From CALFXN01 sp937957815 (lineage in GTDB: Bacteria > Synergistota > Synergistia > Synergistales > Aminobacteriaceae), in the NCBI GenBank assembly GCA_036788195.1, contig DAIQNX010000047.1, positions 1 to 23,267 of the forward strand: a stretch of DNA of 23,267 bases. The letters are read 5' to 3'. The notes beneath the pieces are model-generated. The model was not told the origin of the DNA. It saw only the letters and a list, made by a program, of their open reading frames with translations, and made no database searches. Below are positions 16,465 through 22,713 of this stretch, one piece after another. The position numbers and the translations under genes are program-made. How positions within the stretch are numbered: position 1 is the first letter of the stretch; the number at the start of each line of letters is the position of its first letter.

Positions 16465-17151
16465 CTACAGGCGCGTGAAGTCGGCGTTCCGGTATTCTTC
16501 GAGAACGCCGGTCACAATCGGGCCGAACCGCTCGGCCAGAAGCGCGTGCACAAGCGCGGCCATCCCGGCGCCCTCACCGCCATAGACGTCCTCGACCGTA
16601 TGCCGGAACGTATGGAAGACATGCGCCACGTGATAGTCGAACGGCATGACGACCACGGCGCCCGGAGGAACGAGACGATCCCGCGCGTTCATCGTGTCGT
16701 TCGTGATCCGAGCATCTCTGAAATAAAACCGGCAACACCCCCCGCGATGCTGGGTGCTCTCGAGGTCGAGGCGGAGCGACGGCGAGAAGCCGCGCACGAT
16801 CGCCGCGTCGATTTCGCTGCAATACGCCACGCCGCACTCGACGGCGTCCTCCTCGCGGAACGTCGCCGCCCACGGGCACCGCGTCACGCGTTCGTCGACG
16901 ACGCCGGCCCCGGCCGTTACCGACATGTCGTACGCACCGGGCGAAGGCGACCATTCGCTGTACGCGAAATACGCGTCGAAGTCGAGTCGGTTGCCGTCGC
17001 GGAGAGCGCGCAGGCTCATGCGCCTCCCCCGCTGTTCGCCGTAGGTTTGTGCGGCCTTGATGAACGTGTTCTTCCCGTTCTCGCCGTACGCCTTCGCGAG
17101 GTGCGCAAAAAACAGCGACAGAATGACGGCGTGGTGTCGTTCGGCAAGCAT
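16465..17151 (-). CDS. L-2-amino-thiazoline-4-carboxylate (ATC) hydrolase-family protein
   Basis: Encodes 228 aa from the ATG at 17151-17149, preceded by AAGGAGGT 7 nt upstream; the frame runs open to 17223 only because it reads through a hairpin. Recognised by the ATC-hydrolase family pattern: an N-terminal helix (LFFAHLAKAYGENG), YGEQRGRRMSLRALRDG, a variable strand region, TRCPWAATF, EDAVECGVAYCSEIDAAIVRGFSPSLRLDL and GGCCRFYFRD. The founding member opens the thiazoline ring of L-ATC to N-carbamoyl-L-cysteine, but most homologues are untested and occur beside other catabolic genes. The conserved Cys pair and GxxYCxEID segment are intact. In this operon it is the best clue to substrate chemistry: a ring or amidine hydrolysis is inferred. 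No signal peptide. Confidence 0.8.
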   Translation of the reverse strand: MLAERHHAVILSLFFAHLAKAYGENGKNTFIKAAQTYGEQRGRRMSLRALRDGNRLDFDAYFAYSEWSPSPGAYDMSVTAGAGVVDERVTRCPWAATFREEDAVECGVAYCSEIDAAIVRGFSPSLRLDLESTQHRGGCCRFYFRDARITNDTMNARDRLVPPGAVVVMPFDYHVAHVFHTFRHTVEDVYGGEGAGMAALVHALLAERFGPIVTGVLEEYRNADFTRL

Positions 17152-17193
17152 CGTGCAGACCTCCTTGACGCAATGGGTGTCACCACATGGGGG

Positions 17194-17230
17194 GAGTGCC
17201 CCGCCCCGACCGGGACGGGGCACTCTTTTT
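17194..17230 (+). terminator. Intrinsic terminator facing against the operon
   Basis: GAGTGCCCCG (17194-17203) pairs with CGGGGCACTC (17216-17225); an inner CCC/GGG closes a GACC tetraloop, and TTTTT follows at 17226-17230. This is a textbook intrinsic terminator when read on the + strand, yet all genes around it are on the - strand. In the operon direction the stem has A's before it and no T's after it, so it should pass transcription or attenuate weakly. It separates the 80-aa membrane protein from the ATC-hydrolase-like gene. Confidence 0.7.
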
Positions 17231-17235
17231 CCGGG

Positions 17236-17478
17236 TCAGTCCCGGATCTTCGGATCCCGCGTTTCAGGGGGAAGCGGGGGCTGCGTATTCGGGAACGCGA
17301 GGATCAGCGCAAGCGCGAGCGTCGCGCCGAGTCCGGCGTAATACATGCCTGGAGCCTGGCCCTTGTTGAAATACAGAATCGCGCCGTAGACGAAGAAAAA
17401 GTTCGCGACGAGCATCAGGAGGCAAAGCCACGTGCGCGCCTTGAGTCCCATAACGATGGATTCGAGTATGTTCGACAT
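17236..17478 (-). CDS. Small two-span membrane protein
   Basis: Encodes 80 aa, starting 5 nt after the transporter's stop codon, with GAGAG in the gap and a purine-rich end of the upstream gene (GGGGGTG) serving as ribosome site. Two hydrophobic stretches are visible: roughly residues 16-36 (TWLCLLMLVANFFFVYGAIL) and 45-63 (MYYAGLGATLALALILAF), joined by a short loop containing FNKGQAPG and ending in a proline-rich charged tail (PPLPPETRDPKIRD). I do not recognise a family. Tight coupling suggests it is a small accessory subunit of the Nramp-like transporter, as small partner proteins are known for other secondary transporters. Confidence 0.8.
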   Translation of the reverse strand: MSNILESIVMGLKARTWLCLLMLVANFFFVYGAILYFNKGQAPGMYYAGLGATLALALILAFPNTQPPLPPETRDPKIRD

Positions 17479-17483
17479 CTCTC

Positions 17484-18809
17484 TCACACCCCCAGCTCGG
17501 TCAGAACGAACGTGATGAACACCAGATTGAGCGCCACGATCGACACGATGATCCCGAGGTTGACAAGGTAGCTCTTGACGACGTGGCTGCCCAGCGCGCG
17601 GATATCGTTCCCGAGGAGATACCACGAAAAGCCGCTGAGCCAGTTGAAGAGCGACTGCATCGCCGCGACCGTGATGACCGCCCACAGCGGCTTGCCGATG
17701 AACGCGCCGAGGAAGCCGATGTGCGGCAGCAGAAGCCCGATCTTCCATACGAGGCTGTTCGTGTCCTGCGGGAGATTCAGCGAGTGACAGAGACTCTGTG
17801 CGGAGACGATGGGCATGCCAACCATCGTGCTGACGACGATTGCGATGATCCCAAGGTAGAACCCGACCCGGACCCAGACGCTCGGCAGCACCGAGACGAG
17901 CGCGTTCGAAAGGTCCATGGCGCTTTCGGGAATGCCGGTCTTCCCCGCGAACGTCTCCGCGAACGCGATGCCGATGAACGCCAGAACCAGCGTCACCGGA
18001 ATCAGGCCGCCGAAGATCGAGTCGAAGACGGACAGTTGCTCGTGATGTCTCGTGTATCCGCGCGTCTTGGACGCATAGTGGTATTGCACCCAGTCCATGA
18101 CGCCCATCGCGGCGGTGAGGCCCGCGATGACGACCATGATGCCCTCGACGCCTCGCGGCACGGAGGGTACAAGGACGCCTCTGAGCATGGCGGGCACGTT
18201 GATGCCGGTCTTGACGACGACCGCCAGGAATGTCAGGAGCATGATCGCGATCAGGATCTGCATCGATTTCTCGACGAAACGGACGAGCCGGTGGCTCTTT
18301 CCGTAGAGCAGCGAAAGCCCCACGGAAACGGCCATGATCGCGACCCAGTTGATGTGCCGCGGGAAGTCGAATCCCATGAGCTTCGACATCGAGGCAAGCG
18401 CGTCGGTTCCGAGCGCGTACTGTCCGAACGAGAAGACGACCGCCGCCAGGAAACACGCTACGAAACCGGTCGAGAACGATCCGACCGCCTTCGTGTGGTA
18501 CTGGTTCTGCAGTTCAATGACGGAATCCTTCCGATAAATCGCGAACTTCGCACCCAGATAGAGCATGAAGAGGCCGAACAGATACGAGTAAAACGGCACC
18601 CACAACATGTCGTATCCGTGCGTCGCGCCCGCCATGACGGCTGCCGTGAACGACCCCGCGCCGAGAGTCGTGGCGGCTTCCATACCGGCCGGCCCCATGA
18701 ACCTGAAATACCCGCCCAGTCGCCCCAGAAACGGCCGTGTATTGATCTCCTTCAGTTGCTCCACTTCGCGCTCGAGATCGGCCGAGCGCTCCTCTTGCCC
18801 CTGCGCCAT
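17484..18809 (-). CDS. Nramp-fold secondary transporter lacking metal-binding motifs
   Basis: Encodes 441 aa from the ATG at 18809, 10 nt after GGGGAG; a GTG at 18818 sits too close to that site. About eleven hydrophobic spans follow a short charged N-terminus (EERSADLEREVEQL). The opening spans (FMGPAGMEAATTLGAGSFTAAVMAGATHGYDMLWVPFYSYLFGL) align with TM1-TM2 of Nramp, where the metal-coordinating DPGN should be; here it reads GAGS. The TM6 region (MVVIAGLTAAMGVMDWVQYHY) has no MPH motif. Canonical Nramp proteins carry Mn2+ or Fe2+ with protons; without these residues a metal is unlikely, and the shared APC-type fold would suit an organic substrate. Position among catabolic genes suggests it imports the operon's substrate. 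Confidence 0.82.
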   Translation of the reverse strand: MAQGQEERSADLEREVEQLKEINTRPFLGRLGGYFRFMGPAGMEAATTLGAGSFTAAVMAGATHGYDMLWVPFYSYLFGLFMLYLGAKFAIYRKDSVIELQNQYHTKAVGSFSTGFVACFLAAVVFSFGQYALGTDALASMSKLMGFDFPRHINWVAIMAVSVGLSLLYGKSHRLVRFVEKSMQILIAIMLLTFLAVVVKTGINVPAMLRGVLVPSVPRGVEGIMVVIAGLTAAMGVMDWVQYHYASKTRGYTRHHEQLSVFDSIFGGLIPVTLVLAFIGIAFAETFAGKTGIPESAMDLSNALVSVLPSVWVRVGFYLGIIAIVVSTMVGMPIVSAQSLCHSLNLPQDTNSLVWKIGLLLPHIGFLGAFIGKPLWAVITVAAMQSLFNWLSGFSWYLLGNDIRALGSHVVKSYLVNLGIIVSIVALNLVFITFVLTELGV

Positions 18810-18836
18810 ACGTGTCACGCTCCCCGTCAGTGAAAT

Positions 18837-18860
18837 ACGGCCCGCTCCACGCAGGGCCGT
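18837..18860 (-). other. Intercistronic hairpin before the transporter gene
   Basis: ACGGCCC (18837-18843) pairs with GGGCCGT (18854-18860) across a 10-nt loop, in the 64-nt gap between the 2Fe-2S protein and the Nramp-like transporter. No T-tract follows in the operon direction. It could set relative expression of the redox pair and the transporter. Confidence 0.4.
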
Positions 18861-18873
18861 CGTTTCATCGGAT

Positions 18874-19182
18874 CTATCTGCAGATCAGATCGCGCACCAC
18901 ATCCTTTTTCGCCGGTTCGAGCAAAAGTTTGTCCCCGGACACGAGTTCCCTGCACGCGAGGACAACCTTTCCGTTCGCCTTCACCACGCACTGCCCGCAC
19001 ACCGCCTGCCGGCACGCCGCGTGGGAGAAGTACGCGAGGGTGCGATCGAGACGCGAGGAGATATAATCGAGAACGTTCATCACCGATACGATGTCGCCCT
19101 CATCAATCGGAACTTCATATTCCACGGCACGCGGCTCTTCGCCCTCTTCGCGGCGAATCACCGTGACGATCAGTTTTTTCAT
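18874..19182 (-). CDS. Single-domain 2Fe-2S ferredoxin-like protein (FrdB/SdhB N-terminal type)
   Basis: Encodes 102 aa; ATG at 19182 with GGGAGG 11 nt upstream, starting 17 nt after the flavoprotein's stop. A beta-rich N-terminus (KKLIVTVIRREEG...VEYEVP) leads into a [2Fe-2S] motif with Cys at 57, 62, 65 and 77 (CRQAVCGQC, then GKVVLAC), the spacing of the N-terminal domain of succinate dehydrogenase/fumarate reductase iron-sulfur subunits. The second half of those subunits, with the 4Fe-4S and 3Fe-4S clusters, is absent. Together with the flavoprotein it probably makes a soluble two-component redox pair that carries electrons to or from the FAD. No membrane anchor subunit is encoded nearby. 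Confidence 0.87.
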   Translation of the reverse strand: MKKLIVTVIRREEGEEPRAVEYEVPIDEGDIVSVMNVLDYISSRLDRTLAYFSHAACRQAVCGQCVVKANGKVVLACRELVSGDKLLLEPAKKDVVRDLICR

Positions 19183-19199
19183 CGCTGACAGCGCCTCCC

Positions 19200-20957
19200 T
19201 CAGCTGAGCTTTTCGATCGCGGCTTCGATGCCGTCGATATAACTCACGACGCCGCCCGGAGCCTCGATACGGCACGGTTTCACCGGTTCCAGCCTGCACT
19301 CGGACGCATCGCCCGAAACGACGATATTGCCCAGAAACCGGACGTTGTCGGTTACGAGATGGTCCTGCCGCACGTGGACGCCCCGGCTTTCCGTACGCAT
19401 CGACGCCGCCGCGAGCATCGCCCCGGCCACGGGCGTCATGTTCCGGAGTTCGAGATAGTCGAGCCATTCGCGGTTGTAGGCCCGCGATGCCGTCGACACG
19501 CTCGCGGATGTCAGTCGCGACGCGACGTCGTGAACGAGCGAGGCCGCGCGATCGAGTTTCTCCTGCGTCCGCAGAACCATCAGGCTCTCCGAAACGGCGT
19601 CGCGCAACGTCTCTTTGAGTTTCAGAACATCCTCGCCGCGCGACGCCGCGAACGGACGCCGCAGCTCTCCTTCGATCGCGTCGAGCCGATCCTTCGGCAT
19701 CGCCACGGAGTTGCGGCATACGGCAAACTTCGCCGCACCCGGACCGGCGATCGCGCCCTCGATGAGCATTTCAGTCGTCGCGGCGGAAACCCGATTCGCG
19801 CCGAACATTCCTCCGGCGCACTCACCGGCCGCGAACAATCCGGGGAGCGATGTCGCGGCATGTTCGTCGATTCTGATGCCGCCCTCGAAGTAATGTGCGG
19901 CCGGACTGATCGCGACCGCCTCGCCGCGCTCGAATATCGCCATGATGTCTTTGTAAATGCCGGTTCTGAGGGATGGAAGCGCGTGATACAGCTCGTCGAA
20001 GAGGTTCGACGGATAGCGATCGAGCGTGAAGTACACGCCGCCGCGCATCGTGCCGCGCCCGTCCCCGATCTCCTTCTGGATCGCGTACGAAAGCAGCATC
20101 TTGTTCCACTCGCTGTCCAGCGCGAGTTCCTCCATCGCGGGCGACAGGTGACGCCCGGTGAAAGTCTTGCCGAACCTGTTACGCAGCGTGCCGAACCCGA
20201 GCGTAAGGAAGATATAGGGGAGGATATTGCCCTCGTAGATTCCGGGGCGCTCGATGACCGCGGGACAGAACGAAATCATTTCCATATCGACAAGTTCCGC
20301 CCCGGCGCGGAACGCCGCGCCGATGCCTTCACCGCACAGGTCCGTCGATCCGCTGTTATGCCGGAAGAGGCCGTGACTGCCGCCGCTCGCCATGACGACG
20401 GCTTTTGCGCCGTACGCTTCGATGGAGCCCGAGACGATATCGACGCAGACGACGCCGCACACGCCGTCCGCGTCCGTGACGAGATCGGTGAGAACGCGCT
20501 GTTCGCGGAACTCGACGCCGAGCGACGCGGCGCGGGCGTGCAGGACGTCGAGGATGGCGGAGCCGAAAACGGAAATTCCGCGGTCGCCCTCGGTCCCGAG
20601 TACTTCGATGCCCCAGTCGATGAGTTCCCGGATCCTGTCCGGAGCCTGGTCGACGAAGATTTCGACGAGTTTCGGGTTATTGAGGTGGAACCCCTCGTGG
20701 ATAATATCGGAAAAGAACTTCTCTTTCGTATCACCCTTGTTTGCGTCCGTGATGCCCAGCTCGGCGAGGCTTCCCCCGTCGCACGCAATATCGGCGCTGA
20801 TATTGGCGCCCGCCAGAAGGGTTGCGCCGCTCCGATCGCTTTTTCCGCGGCACAACACAAGCGTCTTCGCTCCCGCCGCCGCCGAACCGATCGCCGCCCG
20901 CAGCCCGCCGCCGCCGCTTCCCGCGACGATAACGTCGTATTCCCCGTTCACCCGCAT
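19200..20957 (-). CDS. FAD-dependent oxidoreductase of the fumarate reductase/succinate dehydrogenase flavoprotein family
   Basis: Encodes 585 aa from the ATG at 20957; a TTG at 20963 lies 4 nt after AAGGAGG and is an alternative. The N-terminal dinucleotide fold is DVIVAGSGGGGLRAAIGSAAAGAKTLVL, and a second FAD stretch is GIRIDEHAATSLPGLFAAGECAGGMFGANRVSAATTEMLIEGAIAG. The capping-domain end reads NKMLLSYAIQKEIGDGRGT where FrdA/SdhA have a GRD-V-S/A-A type block. The proton-shuttling Arg of fumarate reductases is not evident there, so a substrate other than fumarate/succinate is likely. A helical C-terminal domain holds REWLDYLELRNM and TESRGVHVRQDH. It is the first gene of the operon, coupled to the 2Fe-2S protein. 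No signal peptide, hence cytoplasmic. Confidence 0.88.
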   Translation of the reverse strand: MRVNGEYDVIVAGSGGGGLRAAIGSAAAGAKTLVLCRGKSDRSGATLLAGANISADIACDGGSLAELGITDANKGDTKEKFFSDIIHEGFHLNNPKLVEIFVDQAPDRIRELIDWGIEVLGTEGDRGISVFGSAILDVLHARAASLGVEFREQRVLTDLVTDADGVCGVVCVDIVSGSIEAYGAKAVVMASGGSHGLFRHNSGSTDLCGEGIGAAFRAGAELVDMEMISFCPAVIERPGIYEGNILPYIFLTLGFGTLRNRFGKTFTGRHLSPAMEELALDSEWNKMLLSYAIQKEIGDGRGTMRGGVYFTLDRYPSNLFDELYHALPSLRTGIYKDIMAIFERGEAVAISPAAHYFEGGIRIDEHAATSLPGLFAAGECAGGMFGANRVSAATTEMLIEGAIAGPGAAKFAVCRNSVAMPKDRLDAIEGELRRPFAASRGEDVLKLKETLRDAVSESLMVLRTQEKLDRAASLVHDVASRLTSASVSTASRAYNREWLDYLELRNMTPVAGAMLAAASMRTESRGVHVRQDHLVTDNVRFLGNIVVSGDASECRLEPVKPCRIEAPGGVVSYIDGIEAAIEKLS

Positions 20958-21092
20958 CTCCAAGCATCCTCCTTCGAAAAAAACAGCTTCGGTGGAGCCA
21001 TGTTCGTCCCGAAAATGAGGTTCAGTTATGAACGTTTTTTGAAGGCAAAGGACCGCAGTGCGGCCTTCGGAGCTCGAAAAACATCGTATTCA

Positions 21093-21111
21093 TTGAATAC
21101 AGTGTATGCAA
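21093..21111. promoter_or_regulatory. 19-bp palindromic operator candidate
   Basis: TTGAATACAGTGTATGCAA is an inverted repeat around G21102, broken only at one symmetric pair (A21096/G21108). It covers the predicted transcription start just below the -10 of the cluster promoter, the classic place for a repressor. The ATAC/GTAT core resembles operators of FCD-type GntR regulators. The GntR gene at the far end of the operon is the natural candidate to bind it. Confidence 0.65.
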
Positions 21112-21113
21112 CT

Positions 21114-21142
21114 AATATAGACATACTCTTTCCGCCTGTCAA
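21114..21142 (-). promoter_or_regulatory. Near-consensus sigma-70 promoter of the reverse-strand cluster
   Basis: On the - strand, TTGACA (+ coordinates 21137-21142) is followed after exactly 17 nt by TATATT (21114-21119), matching 11 of 12 consensus positions. Transcription would start near 21107, giving a leader of about 150 nt before the flavoprotein ATG. Such a strong core promoter generally needs a repressor, which fits the palindrome at 21093-21111. Confidence 0.8.
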
Positions 21143-21171
21143 TAGCAGGCCATGGAAGAATCGGTTTTCTC

Positions 21172-21254
21172 TGACCGGGGCCACCGTTGACATCACGCGC
21201 CCCCGCGGGGGCCGCTTTGCGAACTCACGGACCCCGAAGGCCCGATGGCCCGCC
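21172..21254 (+). pseudogene. Fossil fragment of ribB
   Basis: The stretch accgGGGCCACCGTtGACaTCA... to ...CGATGGCCCGCC reproduces the part of ribB at about 10880-10973. The first ~26 bases differ at four positions. Then about 15 bases are missing. A further ~45-bp block follows, in which TGCGAACTCACG, ACCCCGA and CGATGGCCCGCC are identical. Read with a frame change it gives ATVDIT, then PLCELTDPEGPMAR, against ATVDVM and VLCELTNPDGTMAR in RibB. The deletion shifts the frame and there is no start or end, so it is a dead remnant of a duplicated or laterally acquired ribB-type gene. Confidence 0.75.
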
Positions 21255-21287
21255 GCCGCGGAATCTTCAGCGCAGCTTCCTGCAACG

Positions 21288-21324
21288 AAAGGCCCCTTCG
21301 ACCGGTTCGGTCGAAGGGGCCTTT
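21288..21324. terminator. Intrinsic terminator of glyA (bidirectional hairpin)
   Basis: A perfect 16-bp stem (AAAGGCCCCTTCGACC at 21288-21303, GGTCGAAGGGGCCTTT at 21309-21324) with a 5-nt loop lies 30 nt below the glyA stop codon. TTTT and TTT runs flank it on the two strands. It ends the glyA transcript and isolates it from the promoter of the cluster. Confidence 0.8.
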
Positions 21325-21353
21325 TCTTTCGGCGTTCCTCGAATGAAACCGCC

Positions 21354-22610
21354 CTACGGACGCAGGGTCCCGGCCGGATAGAGCGGGAAGCGGCCGATGA
21401 GCGCCATCGCCTCGGCCCGGGCCGCGTCGAGCGTCTTCTGGTCCTCGACGTTCCCGGCGACCGTGTTCATGATCCGCGCGATCTCGACGACCTCGGGTTC
21501 CTTCAGGCCCCTTTGCGATATCGACGTCGTTCCGATGCGCACGCCGCTGGTCACGAACGGCTTCTCCGGGTCGAACGGGATCATGTTCTTGTTCACGGTG
21601 ATTCCGACGTACTCGAGCGCCTTCTCGAACTGCTTTCCCGTCAGCTTCTTCGGGCGCAGATCCGCAAGAACGATATGGTTGTCCGAGCCGCCGCTGACGA
21701 TCCGGAAGCCGTGCTTCGTCAGCTCTTCGGCGAGCTTTCGCGAATTCTTCACGACTTGCAGCATGATCTGTCGGAACTCCTCGGTCGCGGCATACTTGAA
21801 CATATACGCCTTCGCGGCCATGATGTTCAGATGGATCGAGCTCACCGCGCCGGGGAACACGCCCTTGTCGAGCGCCTTCGCGTGTTCGGCCCTGCAGAGC
21901 ACGAGGCCTCCGCGCGGACCGCAGAGCGTCTTCGTCGTCGAGGACGTCACGAAGTCGGCGTGCGGCACGGGGCTCGGGATGACCTTCGCGGCGACGAGGC
22001 CCGACACGTGCGCCATATCGACCATGAGGTACGCGCCGACGGATTTCGCGATCTTCCCGATGCGCTCGTAGTCGATCAGACGGGGGTAGGCGCTCCCGCC
22101 CGCGATGATGAGCTTCGGCCGCTTCTCGTTCGCGAGGCGCTCGAGCTCGTCGTAGTCGATCTGCTCGGTGTCCTTGTGGAGCCCGTAGGACGTGAAGTTG
22201 TAGACCTTGCTCAGGAAGTTCGCGGGGCTGCCGTGCGTCAGATGGCCGCCCTGGTCGAGCCGCATTCCGAGCACCGCGTCGCCGGGGGTCAGGACCGCAG
22301 CGTAGACGGAATAGTTCGCGGTCGAGCCCGAGTAGGGCTGGAGGTTCGCGTGCTCCGCGCCGTAAAGCGCCTTGCAGCGTTCGACGCCGAGACGCTCCAT
22401 TTTGTCCGCGATCTGGGACCCCGCCTGGAACCGCGCTCCGGGATACCCCTCCGTCGTCTTGTTCGTGAAGACGCAGCCGGACAGCTCCATGATCTCGAGG
22501 CTCGCCGTGCTTTCCGACGCGATCATCTCGATATTGTGCTCCTGCCGGTCGAGTTCCTCGCACGTGATGCCGTACAGCTCAGGGTCCGCCATTTTCGTGT
22601 GTTCGAGCAT
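21354..22610 (-). CDS. glyA: Serine hydroxymethyltransferase (divergent)
   Basis: Encodes 418 aa, normal length; ATG at 22610 with AAGGAG 9 nt upstream. The enzyme interconverts serine and glycine with tetrahydrofolate, using PLP, in the cytoplasm. Landmarks: HNIEMIASE, TNKTTEGYPGARF, NLQPYSGSTANYSVY, LDQGGHLTHGS, DMAHVSGLVAAKVIPSP, the PLP lysine K227 in SSTTKTLCGPRGG, and VRIGTTSISQRGL. Several strongly conserved residues differ from the common form: the His before the PLP lysine (THKT) is Thr226, the QPHSGS His is Tyr, and ASEN reads ASES. It is therefore a divergent branch, and a related aldol-type activity cannot be excluded. It is a single-gene unit with its own terminator, although its glycine link to the neighbouring GcvP-like genes is suggestive. 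Confidence 0.92.
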   Translation of the reverse strand: MLEHTKMADPELYGITCEELDRQEHNIEMIASESTASLEIMELSGCVFTNKTTEGYPGARFQAGSQIADKMERLGVERCKALYGAEHANLQPYSGSTANYSVYAAVLTPGDAVLGMRLDQGGHLTHGSPANFLSKVYNFTSYGLHKDTEQIDYDELERLANEKRPKLIIAGGSAYPRLIDYERIGKIAKSVGAYLMVDMAHVSGLVAAKVIPSPVPHADFVTSSTTKTLCGPRGGLVLCRAEHAKALDKGVFPGAVSSIHLNIMAAKAYMFKYAATEEFRQIMLQVVKNSRKLAEELTKHGFRIVSGGSDNHIVLADLRPKKLTGKQFEKALEYVGITVNKNMIPFDPEKPFVTSGVRIGTTSISQRGLKEPEVVEIARIMNTVAGNVEDQKTLDAARAEAMALIGRFPLYPAGTLRP

Positions 22611-22668
22611 GGTTCGACACTCCTTTCTTGAGCCGGCGCCGCGCAGGCGTCGGCATGTAGTCCGACAG

Positions 22669-22677
22669 TATTATAAT
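22669..22677. promoter_or_regulatory. Shared symmetric -10 element between glyA and the TauE-like gene
   Basis: ATTATAAT is self-complementary, so it offers TATAAT on both strands (22672-22677 on +, 22669-22674 on -) in the 103-nt divergent gap. Neither side has a good -35 hexamer at 17 nt. It is the only A/T-rich element in the gap, so it likely drives one or both genes. Confidence 0.5.
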
Positions 22678-22713
22678 GGCTCGGGCGCGGTTATACGAAA
22701 GGTGGAACGACAA

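Noticed and set aside
20958..21107. Glycine riboswitch before the cluster
   Set aside because: The conserved tandem glycine aptamer strings are not present in the leader.
19359..22631. A 1090-codon open frame on the + strand
   Set aside because: It runs antisense through the flavoprotein and glyA and across the promoter, ribB fossil and terminator; shadow frame of high-GC codons.
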